Of a stretch of 6,319 nt of DNA, positions 1 through 5,092 are shown in pieces. Positions within the stretch are counted from its first letter, which is position 1; each line of letters starts with the position of its first letter. The notes under the pieces are model-generated. The model did not search any database and was not told the origin of the DNA. It saw only the letters and a program-made list of their open reading frames with translations. The position numbers were made by a program, and so were the translations under genes. The stretch is from CAYGYG01 sp964354155 (GTDB taxonomy: Bacteria; Hydrothermota; Tepidihabitantia; SM23-42; CAYGYG01): assembly GCA_964354155.1 (NCBI GenBank), contig CAYGYG010000054.1, positions 1 to 6,319 of the forward strand, written 5' to 3'.

Positions 1-9
1 AACCTTAAC

Positions 10-27
10 ATTTTCCCTTGGGAAAAT
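10..27. repeat. Short perfect palindrome flanked by direct repeats
   Basis: ATTTTCCC (10-17) and GGGAAAAT (20-27) are exact reverse complements. As RNA this would be a 7-bp stem closing a CTTG tetraloop. TTAACAT occurs on both sides, at 5-11 and 29-35. No T-run follows on either strand, so it is not a classical terminator; a protein-binding palindrome is equally possible. The region lies close to the window edge and the neighbouring gene is not visible. Confidence 0.4.
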
Positions 28-66
28 ATTAACATATTGACTTAGTAATAACAGCGCAAAATAAGG

Positions 67-130
67 GCTGAGGAGCGAATCAGCGGATCAGATGATCAGT
101 GGGGAGGGTACTAGCCGATCAGAAGATCAG
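67..130. repeat. ATCAG octamer array, copy A
   Basis: ATCAG starts at 79, 87, 95, 118 and 126, so the copies keep an 8-bp period within two blocks separated by a 23-bp step. The array is preceded by GCTGAGGAG (67-75). Its last part, GATCAGAAGATCAG (117-130), recurs exactly at 2994-3007, and ATCAGCGGATCAGA (79-92) recurs exactly at 2987-3000. It therefore looks like one copy of a roughly 65-bp intergenic element. It lies 3' of the 598-residue propeller gene. Function unknown. Confidence 0.7.
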
Positions 131-137
131 ATGTAGT

Positions 138-283
138 CGCATCCTTTAGGGTGCGGAGTTGTAGCGCCGGCCGGAGGTCTCTGTCTCACGCCGAGTGTTC
201 CGTCTCGTCTTGAGACTCCATCTTGTTGTGTGTCGAACTTGATGTGAGACAGACGTCGAGAGAGACACGCGGCGGAGTCTCCG
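138..283. other. GTCTC/GAGAC-rich segment with pseudoknot potential; possible structured RNA
   Basis: No credible reading frame is visible. TCTGTCTCAC (180-189) is an exact reverse complement of GTGAGACAGA (244-253). The adjacent GCCGAGTGT (190-198) can pair with ACACGCGGC (265-273) in 8 of 9 positions. Because the second partner lies outside the first stem, both together would form an H-type pseudoknot. Smaller stems are 202-206 with 212-216 (GTCTC/GAGAC) and 273-276 with 280-283. A separate hairpin, CGCATCC-TTTA-GGGTGCG (138-155), contains one G-T pair if read on the plus strand. GTCTC occurs four times and GAGAC three times, so part of the pairing may reflect low complexity. Transcription and strand are unproven. 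Confidence 0.3.
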
Positions 284-290
284 AGAGGAT

Positions 291-317
291 TTTATACCCG
301 GCCCGGGGTCTTGTCAC
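291..317 (-). promoter_or_regulatory. Candidate leftward promoter (weak)
   Basis: On the minus strand, GTGACA (312-317) and TATAAA (291-296) are separated by 15 bases. Each hexamer matches the sigma-70 consensus at 5 of 6 positions, but the spacer is shorter than the preferred 17. A start near 284 would transcribe the GTCTC/GAGAC-rich segment and the ATCAG array leftward. AT-rich matches of this quality can arise by chance. Confidence 0.25.
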
Positions 318-403
318 TCTGAGTCCGCGGCACCGATGTTAAGCGGGTCACTTTCATTTGGCATTTAACCGGTAGACTCTTGAAACTCGCGTTGAGCCTG
401 CAA

Positions 404-2200
404 CTACTTGATGATGACCAAGGATCGGCTAGCGGTAAGACCCTCGGCCTTCACGCGGCAGAAGTAGACGCCGGGCGCCAACCTCCGCGCATCGAAGCTG
501 ACCACAGCATTGCCTTCGGCAAAGCACCGCTCAGCTAAAACCACGACCTCTTCACCCAGGACATTATGCAGAGTAACCTTGACCTTCTGGGCACTGGGTA
601 GAGCGAATGCGATGCGGCCCTTGGTCACGATTGGATTTTGACATCGCAGCCGGATCTTCGTCATTGCCGTGCTACCAATGTCATTCACGCCCCCCAAATT
701 TCCGATCGTGAATGCGGCCGGCGTTATGCCCAGGGCAGAATCGACGCCCGCGGTCACCTTGTACCGAATGAAGCAGTTCGCGGAATTCACCGTGCGCGGC
801 ACGGACCACTGATACCGACCATTGTTGGGCAGGCTGTTGGCAATAACCGTAAAAGGCCCACCCGGGCCGGTGCTTGACAGTTCAAGCCGCACCGTCGACG
901 ATACCCCACCCGGCACGGCACTCACCCATTCGATGAAACGGACCGTGCCCCCGAAGAAACGCTCTCCCCCATGGGGAAAAACAGGTTTGATCGAGAGGAC
1001 ACCGGGCGCCGACGCTTCTTTGAAGACGCGAACGAAGTTGCTGTCATTGGGCCAGTTGCCCTCTTCAGCCACTTGAACCATGTCGGGACAACCGTTGTGG
1101 TCGATATCCCCGCCGACTCGAAAGGCCGAGAGATACCCTGGTGCTCTTGACGTATGCGTCCAGTTCAAAGTCCAGGTTCCGGCGCCATTGCCCAGGTAGA
1201 CTTTGGTCGTGCACCGGCCAAAAGCAACCAGATCGGCGTTGCCGTCGCCATCCATGTCCCGCAGCGCGGTTGCCTCGGCGCCGCCCGCGGCGGGCAGGCC
1301 GGCCGAAATCCTGGCCCACGAATCACCCGGCACTGAGTATCTCCAGACTTCGGCACCGCCCTGCGCATTGACAAAAGCAAGGTCAGCACCGCCATCATTG
1401 TTCGCATCGCCTAGTGCGGTGCCGGGCCGCCCGCCTGTGCCGGCCGGGGGCAGATTGCGGTCCTTGAGCGTAAACCCGCCGGTCCCGTTGCCAAAATAGA
1501 CCGTCCCCTGCTGATGCCCGGTCACCATATCAAGATGACCGTCGCGGTTGACGTCGCCAAAGACAAAATCCATCCTACTGTTGCCACCCGCAAAGCCGAA
1601 GGTTGGCCGCCAAGCGCCGTTGCGCTGGTTCGTATATACCCACAGCCCGTCATCCGCGCCGAAAGAGACTGAACCGACATCAAGATTGCCGTCGTTGTCT
1701 ATGTCCCCGAAATCTGTGCCGAACATGCCCCAGTTCTGTCCCTGCTGTCCCAGGCTGTCATCCCACGGCGTCCAGTTGCGACCCGTGCCGTCACCAAGCG
1801 CGACCTCAATGACCTGATCCCCAAAGTCATTGCTCGAGTAGTTATGATGCATACCGTAGCCGACATCAAGAAGACCGTCGTTGTTGACATCACCGACCGC
1901 GATTCCGCCGTAACCGAAGTTCCCGTTCATATATACCGACCAGTTACCGCGGCCATCCCCGAACCAAACCATGATGCCGTGCTGGTCGGTGTTGATATAC
2001 GGACAACCGTGATCCCCGATCGATATCAGGTCAACGTGGCCGTCCAGATTGATATCGACCATTTCGAACTCGGTCCGCCCGCCTTCAAATCGCGGCGGCC
2101 GCAGGCCGCTTGAGGACTCAACATAGCTGATACCCATCGCCGCGCGGACAATCAACAACGTACCGACTATGAACTTCACTCCCAATCCGGTGATCCTCAT
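404..2200 (-). CDS. Exported seven-repeat FG-GAP/VCBS propeller protein with Ig-like and T9SS-type sorting domains
   Basis: This 598-residue protein is predicted to be exported and surface-bound or released; no enzymatic role is recognisable. Residues 1-23 form a signal peptide (basic start, then FIVGTLLIV, small residues at AMG). Seven calcium-loop repeats of DxDxDGxxD type start near residues 49, 104, 166, 216, 265, 315 and 365 (for example DVNNDGLLD and DIDNDGNLD), which fits a seven-bladed integrin-alpha-like propeller. Residues about 406-500 hold a HGGE...G...IEW Ig-like module of the kind usually written PNGGE. Residues about 519-598 are the sorting domain, with QNP at 521 and GVYFCR at 577-582. 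The start is supported by AGGAGG six bases upstream. It lies 41 bases after the flavodoxin gene and is probably cotranscribed with it. Substrate or ligand cannot be inferred. Confidence 0.9.
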   Translation of the reverse strand: MRITGLGVKFIVGTLLIVRAAMGISYVESSSGLRPPRFEGGRTEFEMVDINLDGHVDLISIGDHGCPYINTDQHGIMVWFGDGRGNWSVYMNGNFGYGGIAVGDVNNDGLLDVGYGMHHNYSSNDFGDQVIEVALGDGTGRNWTPWDDSLGQQGQNWGMFGTDFGDIDNDGNLDVGSVSFGADDGLWVYTNQRNGAWRPTFGFAGGNSRMDFVFGDVNRDGHLDMVTGHQQGTVYFGNGTGGFTLKDRNLPPAGTGGRPGTALGDANNDGGADLAFVNAQGGAEVWRYSVPGDSWARISAGLPAAGGAEATALRDMDGDGNADLVAFGRCTTKVYLGNGAGTWTLNWTHTSRAPGYLSAFRVGGDIDHNGCPDMVQVAEEGNWPNDSNFVRVFKEASAPGVLSIKPVFPHGGERFFGGTVRFIEWVSAVPGGVSSTVRLELSSTGPGGPFTVIANSLPNNGRYQWSVPRTVNSANCFIRYKVTAGVDSALGITPAAFTIGNLGGVNDIGSTAMTKIRLRCQNPIVTKGRIAFALPSAQKVKVTLHNVLGEEVVVLAERCFAEGNAVVSFDARRLAPGVYFCRVKAEGLTASRSLVIIK

Positions 2201-2206
2201 CTTTCG

Positions 2207-2212
2207 CCTCCT
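2207..2212 (-). promoter_or_regulatory. Strong ribosome binding site of the 598-residue propeller gene
   Basis: On the minus strand the sequence reads AGGAGG, then CGAAAG, then ATG: a full Shine-Dalgarno core at six-base spacing. This fixes the start at 2200, directly in front of a good signal peptide. Confidence 0.85.
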
Positions 2213-2229
2213 CAGGCAGGGTCTGCCTG
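2213..2229 (-). other. Hairpin between the flavodoxin gene and the propeller gene, abutting the ribosome binding site
   Basis: CAGGCAG (2213-2219) and CTGCCTG (2223-2229) form a perfect 7-bp stem with a three-base loop. On the transcript the stem ends exactly where AGGAGG begins. No U-tract follows, so it is not a standard terminator. It could affect RNA processing or translation of the downstream gene; that is inference. Confidence 0.5.
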
Positions 2230-2241
2230 TCTTGTTTCTGA

Positions 2242-2724
2242 CTAGGTCTTGAACTTTTTCACCAGCCCGGCAACACGCCGGCCGAGCTTGACTCCATGCT
2301 GGATTGCGCGTTCATCCGGCGGGCCGACACAGGAAACTCCATAGTGACCGCTTGCGTCCATCGGATCGCCGACGACGATCATGCCGTAGATGAGCATCGC
2401 CTGGTGGATCGAGAGAATCGTCGTCTCTTTGCCGCCCGAAGGATCGGCCGAGGTCGAGAAGGCGGCCCCGATCTTGTTCTCCATTTGTTTCCGGACACCG
2501 ACGAATTCATCGAAAACCTGTTTCAGCTGCGCCGCCATAGTTCCGAAATATACCGGCGAACCGGCCACGATCGCATCCGAGCCGACAAAATCCTCCTTCT
2601 TCACTTCGGCGGTCGATTTCATCAATGCGGCAACGCCCTCTACTTCCGTGACGCCCTTGGCTATTGCTTCGGCCAGTTTCTTTGTATTGCCGCTTCTTGA
2701 GTAATACAGAACCAACACCTGCAT
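2242..2724 (-). CDS. Flavodoxin-fold NAD(P)H-dependent oxidoreductase, WrbA-like
   Basis: A 160-residue cytoplasmic protein of the flavodoxin/WrbA superfamily, which binds FMN and commonly reduces quinones or flavins with NAD(P)H. The first strand VLVLYYSR leads into the phosphate-binding loop SRSGNT (9-14). SPVYFGTMAAQLKQ (56-69) matches the second FMN loop and resembles the WrbA pattern (T/S)PxxFGxMxxQ. GGKETTILSIHQAMLIYGM (97-115) also has the WrbA-like GG-E-T-xS layout, followed by VVG at 117-119. It has no signal peptide. It is shorter than typical WrbA (about 200 residues), so the exact activity (quinone reductase, FMN reductase or electron-carrier flavodoxin) is uncertain and no gene symbol is given. 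AAAGGAG six bases before the ATG and a strong promoter upstream support the start. It is probably the first gene of an operon with the downstream propeller gene. Confidence 0.9.
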   Translation of the reverse strand: MQVLVLYYSRSGNTKKLAEAIAKGVTEVEGVAALMKSTAEVKKEDFVGSDAIVAGSPVYFGTMAAQLKQVFDEFVGVRKQMENKIGAAFSTSADPSGGKETTILSIHQAMLIYGMIVVGDPMDASGHYGVSCVGPPDERAIQHGVKLGRRVAGLVKKFKT

Positions 2725-2730
2725 AACCGA

Positions 2731-2737
2731 CTCCTTT
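2731..2737 (-). promoter_or_regulatory. Ribosome binding site of the flavodoxin-like gene
   Basis: On the minus strand AAAGGAG is followed by six bases and the ATG at 2724, which supports this start over later ones. Confidence 0.8.
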
Positions 2738-2791
2738 CCCTGGCGGCATAACTCGCTCCGAGATGCCGTATGCTTATCGGTCCGTTTTGGT

Positions 2792-2819
2792 ATTATAGCA
2801 CCCCCAGCCGCGGCGTCAA
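2792..2819 (-). promoter_or_regulatory. Near-consensus sigma-70 promoter for the flavodoxin-like gene
   Basis: On the minus strand, TTGACG (2814-2819) is followed after 16 bases by TATAAT (2792-2797). The -10 hexamer is perfect, the -35 matches 5 of 6, and TGC directly before the -10 makes an extended -10. A start near 2785 would leave a leader of about 60 bases before the flavodoxin ATG. This is the clearest promoter in the window. It lies after the 611-residue gene, so the flavodoxin and the gene behind it need not depend on read-through. Confidence 0.75.
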
Positions 2820-2940
2820 GCCCTTTTGACTGGCGCCGGAGTGCCCGTGCACGATGACGGGGTGCGGGATCAGGCTGAAAAATAGAAATAACGCCGGAGG
2901 TGTGGGCACCTGAGCAGATTACAACCTATTGAGCTGCCGA
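2820..2940. other. Intergenic spacer with no recognised element
   Basis: No reading frame with a start and ribosome binding site is convincing here. It contains one isolated ATCAG (2869-2873) and a six-base inverted pair GTGCCC/GGGCAC (2841-2846, 2904-2909), both within chance expectation. Confidence 0.5.
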
Positions 2941-3007
2941 GCTGAGAAGAGGCATATCAGAGTATCAGGATATCAGTGGGCCGGATATCAGCGGATCAGA
3001 AGATCAG
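2941..3007. repeat. ATCAG octamer array, copy B
   Basis: ATCAG starts at 2956, 2964, 2972, 2987, 2995 and 3003. The period is 8 bp within two blocks of three, separated by a 15-bp step. The base before each ATCAG is mostly T in the first part (TATCAG) and G in the second (GATCAG). GCTGAGAAG (2941-2949) precedes it, matching the leader of copy A in 8 of 9 bases. Two 14-bp segments are identical to copy A. It lies 3' of the 611-residue propeller gene, the same relative position as copy A. Confidence 0.75.
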
Positions 3008-3067
3008 GAAGAGTCCCTGGACAAAAACAGCCGGTGGCGTCTGAAATGCCGCACTGCGTTACGACTA

Positions 3068-3105
3068 CCATTCGACTATTCCACAATTGTCGAATGATCG
3101 AATGG
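3068..3105. repeat. 38-bp near-palindrome built on an 8-bp period
   Basis: The segment starts CCATTCGA and ends TCGAATGG, with the perfect palindrome ACAATTGT (3083-3090) at its centre. Sixteen of the 19 symmetric pairs match. The left arm reads CATTCGAC then TATTCCAC (3069, 3077), and TCGAATG occurs twice on the right (3090-3096, 3098-3104), so 3069-3075 can pair with either copy. It lies about 50 bases past the stop of the 611-residue gene. It has no U-tract, so terminator activity is unsupported; a binding site or repeat-family member is possible. Confidence 0.6.
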
Positions 3106-3156
3106 AGAGTCCGCCTCTTCGTAGGGGCTGATTCTGCATCCGACCGGTCAGTGCGG

Positions 3157-4992
3157 CTACTCCAGAACGACGACCTTTCTTGTTATGACACTGCCGGCTG
3201 ATTCCAACCGGACGAAATAGACGCCCTCTGGTAACGATGCGCCGTGGTCGTCGCATACGTTCCAGAGAAGAGTAATTGGTGATTCGTTATTGGTCATCGT
3301 GAACGACCGAACAAGGCTCCCAACAACGTCGTAAATCTGCAATCTGGCGTGTGGCGTATGGCTGGTGGCCAGGAGCGTCACTCCCTGTCTCGCCGTCGTC
3401 GGGTTTTGCAGTATCCTTAGACCTGTGCCCTGTGCCATGCTTCCTGTGCCCTCAGCGACTACAGTCTGTCGTATTGAAAATGTCGAGTCGCTGAAATCCC
3501 ACGCCGTGCCTCGGGGCACATTCTGCCCTGGCCGTGGAGGTCCGTAAGCCCAGATCATGATTTTGCAGGAATCCGCACCGGTGTCAGGAATTGTCCACAA
3601 AAACATGGTGTCGTTGCTCGTCAAGCCCGTTGTGATCGTGTCGAACGTTAGAGCGTTGTCATAGGAAACGAAAAGTGAGAATGAATCTGCCCCCGGCGGG
3701 GTAAACTTCTCCCAGGTGATGGGGAATTGAGAACCGGGCTGGAGGATTTCACCCCCATTAGGGCGGTGCAGGCGAACGCCTTCGATTTCAAAGATGTGGG
3801 TTTCGTTACCGCCAGATTCGATTATCTCAGGATAACCATTTTTGTTCAGGTCGTAGATCTGGATATTCGTGCAATTATGACCGTTATTGCCGTTGTACTG
3901 AGAATAAATTCTTTGATATTGGTTATTGCCAACGGCTCGGTAGATCATCCAATCACTGCAGATGGCCCAGACCAGTTCGTTCTTGCCGTCTGAATCGACG
4001 TCTCCGACCGCACTGTGGAAACCCATAGCATCGTAGTTCGTCTCCACCGAGTCCATGAAGGTTTTCACAAAATCATTGTCGCTTACCGATTCAAAGATCG
4101 CCATCAGGTTGGCAAAACGCACTCCGGCATAGCAGCCGCCGATCAGAAACTCGCCTTTGCCGTCCTCATCAAGATCACCCAACGCGATGGCATCGTCGTT
4201 GTTTGGCCAAGGCACACTCTCTGGACCAACATATCGATACTGGTCGTCGCCGTAGCACTCGTAGACGAGGACGTTGGGGGGGTTGAACAAACTTGATGCG
4301 ATGAACTCGGTTCGGCCGTCGTTGTCAAAATCATCAACCGCAAAGGAGAGTTTATCACGCGACAAGGGGGTCGAATCGAAATAGGCAATGCGATACTGGT
4401 TGTTGCCATTGTTTTCAAAGATGTAGAGATATAACTCGTCCCCGCACAGGATCTCTCGCTTGCCATCTTTGTCGAGATCAGTAATGTACATCGGTTGCAG
4501 GTTATAGCATTGAGGAGGGAAACCATACTTCCACACCTTCTTCTTCGGGTACACACCGAGGCTTTCTTGCTCGTAGATCGCCAGCGTGTCCCATAGATCA
4601 TGGTCGACAAGATCATACAGCGAATCACCATCCAGGTCGCCGATGTCCCAGCAGGTTCCGACATTGCTCAGGGAGTCCCGAAAGATATATCTATTGTAGG
4701 GTTGGTATTCGTAGTAAACAATACCGCCGACGAACGTACCCGGCAACACATGAGGGTTGCCGAAACCACCACTTTCGATTGATGTCGTCATAAAGACCAG
4801 GTCGTTGAAACCGTTTCGGTTGATGTCAAGCCCCATGATATACCCGTAACTCCACACAATCCCCCTTGGGATGTACGCCACCTGCCTGAAGTTCAAGGCC
4901 GACAGCAGGTTGATGCTGAGCAGCAACGCAATAATTCCTGTTTTAGGCAGGTGACACCTGGTCAGACTTCTATCCAATACCGAACATTCCAT
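3157..4992 (-). CDS. Exported seven-repeat VCBS-type propeller protein with Ig-like and T9SS-type sorting domains
   Basis: A 611-residue predicted exported protein without a recognisable catalytic site. The N-terminus has a basic region ending near K17, a hydrophobic core IIALLLSINLLSA (20-32) and a probable cleavage after LSA. Seven acidic-loop repeats start near residues 56, 119, 172, 221, 273, 331 and 381 (for example DFDNDGRTE, DVDSDGKNE), implying a seven-bladed propeller. The last five end in Glu rather than the usual Asp. PNGGE (411-415) begins an Ig-like module to about residue 507. The sorting domain covers about 526-611, with QNP at 529-531, DVVG at 555-558 and GVYFVR at 590-595. 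Domain order equals that of the 598-residue protein, but sequence similarity outside motifs looks low. AGGA four bases before the ATG supports the start. It follows the upstream gene by 100 bases and may be cotranscribed with it. Confidence 0.9.
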   Translation of the reverse strand: MECSVLDRSLTRCHLPKTGIIALLLSINLLSALNFRQVAYIPRGIVWSYGYIMGLDINRNGFNDLVFMTTSIESGGFGNPHVLPGTFVGGIVYYEYQPYNRYIFRDSLSNVGTCWDIGDLDGDSLYDLVDHDLWDTLAIYEQESLGVYPKKKVWKYGFPPQCYNLQPMYITDLDKDGKREILCGDELYLYIFENNGNNQYRIAYFDSTPLSRDKLSFAVDDFDNDGRTEFIASSLFNPPNVLVYECYGDDQYRYVGPESVPWPNNDDAIALGDLDEDGKGEFLIGGCYAGVRFANLMAIFESVSDNDFVKTFMDSVETNYDAMGFHSAVGDVDSDGKNELVWAICSDWMIYRAVGNNQYQRIYSQYNGNNGHNCTNIQIYDLNKNGYPEIIESGGNETHIFEIEGVRLHRPNGGEILQPGSQFPITWEKFTPPGADSFSLFVSYDNALTFDTITTGLTSNDTMFLWTIPDTGADSCKIMIWAYGPPRPGQNVPRGTAWDFSDSTFSIRQTVVAEGTGSMAQGTGLRILQNPTTARQGVTLLATSHTPHARLQIYDVVGSLVRSFTMTNNESPITLLWNVCDDHGASLPEGVYFVRLESAGSVITRKVVVLE

Positions 4993-4996
4993 TCTT

Positions 4997-5000
4997 TCCT
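4997..5000 (-). promoter_or_regulatory. Ribosome binding site of the 611-residue gene
   Basis: On the minus strand AGGA, followed by AAGA, precedes the ATG at 4992. The core is short and the spacing of four bases is tight, so it is weaker than the other two sites, but it agrees with the signal peptide position. Confidence 0.5.
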
Positions 5001-5003
5001 AGC

Positions 5004-5027
5004 CTTTTCACTCTGTTCAGAATGACA
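5004..5027 (-). repeat. Possible remnant of a dispersed intergenic repeat
   Basis: On the minus strand the leader of the 611-residue gene contains GTCATTCTGAACAGAGTG. From memory this closely resembles the common metagenomic intergenic repeat of the form GTCATTCTGA(G/A)CG(A/G)AG(C/T)GAAGAATC, but it loses the match after GTGAA. No second copy is present in the window, so the assignment rests on recollection only. Confidence 0.4.
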
Positions 5028-5055
5028 TGCAACAGCGCATGTAAGCTGTTGTATG
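5026..5055. other. Hairpin in the leader of the 611-residue gene
   Basis: CAACAGC (5030-5036) pairs with GCTGTTG (5045-5051) around an eight-base loop. CAT (5026-5028) and ATG (5053-5055) extend it after one mismatched position, 5029/5052. Its outer base, 5055, is shared with the neighbouring stem at 5055-5083, so the two cannot both form fully. Confidence 0.45.
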
Positions 5056-5083
5056 CTGGGGAGGGGTTTCTCCCCTCCCCAGC
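5055..5083 (-). terminator. Strong GC-rich hairpin after the partial gene; terminator-like
   Basis: GCTGGGGAGGGG (5055-5066) and CCCCTCCCCAGC (5072-5083) form a perfect 12-bp stem with a five-base loop, only nine bases past the stop codon at 5093-5095. In the minus-strand transcript the stem is followed by ATACAACAG rather than a U-run, so intrinsic termination is uncertain. It could protect the mRNA 3' end or attenuate read-through into the next gene. Confidence 0.55.
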
Positions 5084-5092
5084 GCTCGCTGA

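Noticed and set aside
37..65. Plus-strand promoter-like pair TTGACT and AATAAG at 17-base spacing
   Set aside because: The -10 matches only 4 of 6 and no plus-strand gene follows in the window.
197..232. Eleven-codon minus-strand frame (MESQDETEHSA)
   Set aside because: It has no ribosome binding site and lies in the pairing region; a frame this short is expected by chance.
638..2113. Several plus-strand open frames of 60-98 codons opposite the 598-residue gene
   Set aside because: They are antisense shadows of a clear coding frame, rich in Arg, Pro and Ser, with no domain signal.
2296..2704. Plus-strand frames of 134 and 104 codons opposite the flavodoxin-like gene
   Set aside because: The minus-strand flavodoxin motifs are unambiguous and these frames have no recognisable features.
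2956..3007. CRISPR array reading of the ATCAG repeats
   Set aside because: Units are 8 bp with no spacers of constant length and no cas genes nearby.
3121..3145. Eroded hairpin of the GTAGGGGC... intergenic repeat type
   Set aside because: Only 6 of 8 stem pairs match and the family resemblance is from memory, so it is too weak to annotate.
4143..4664. 173-codon minus-strand frame overlapping the 611-residue gene
   Set aside because: It is a shifted shadow, rich in Ser and Thr, within a well-supported coding region.
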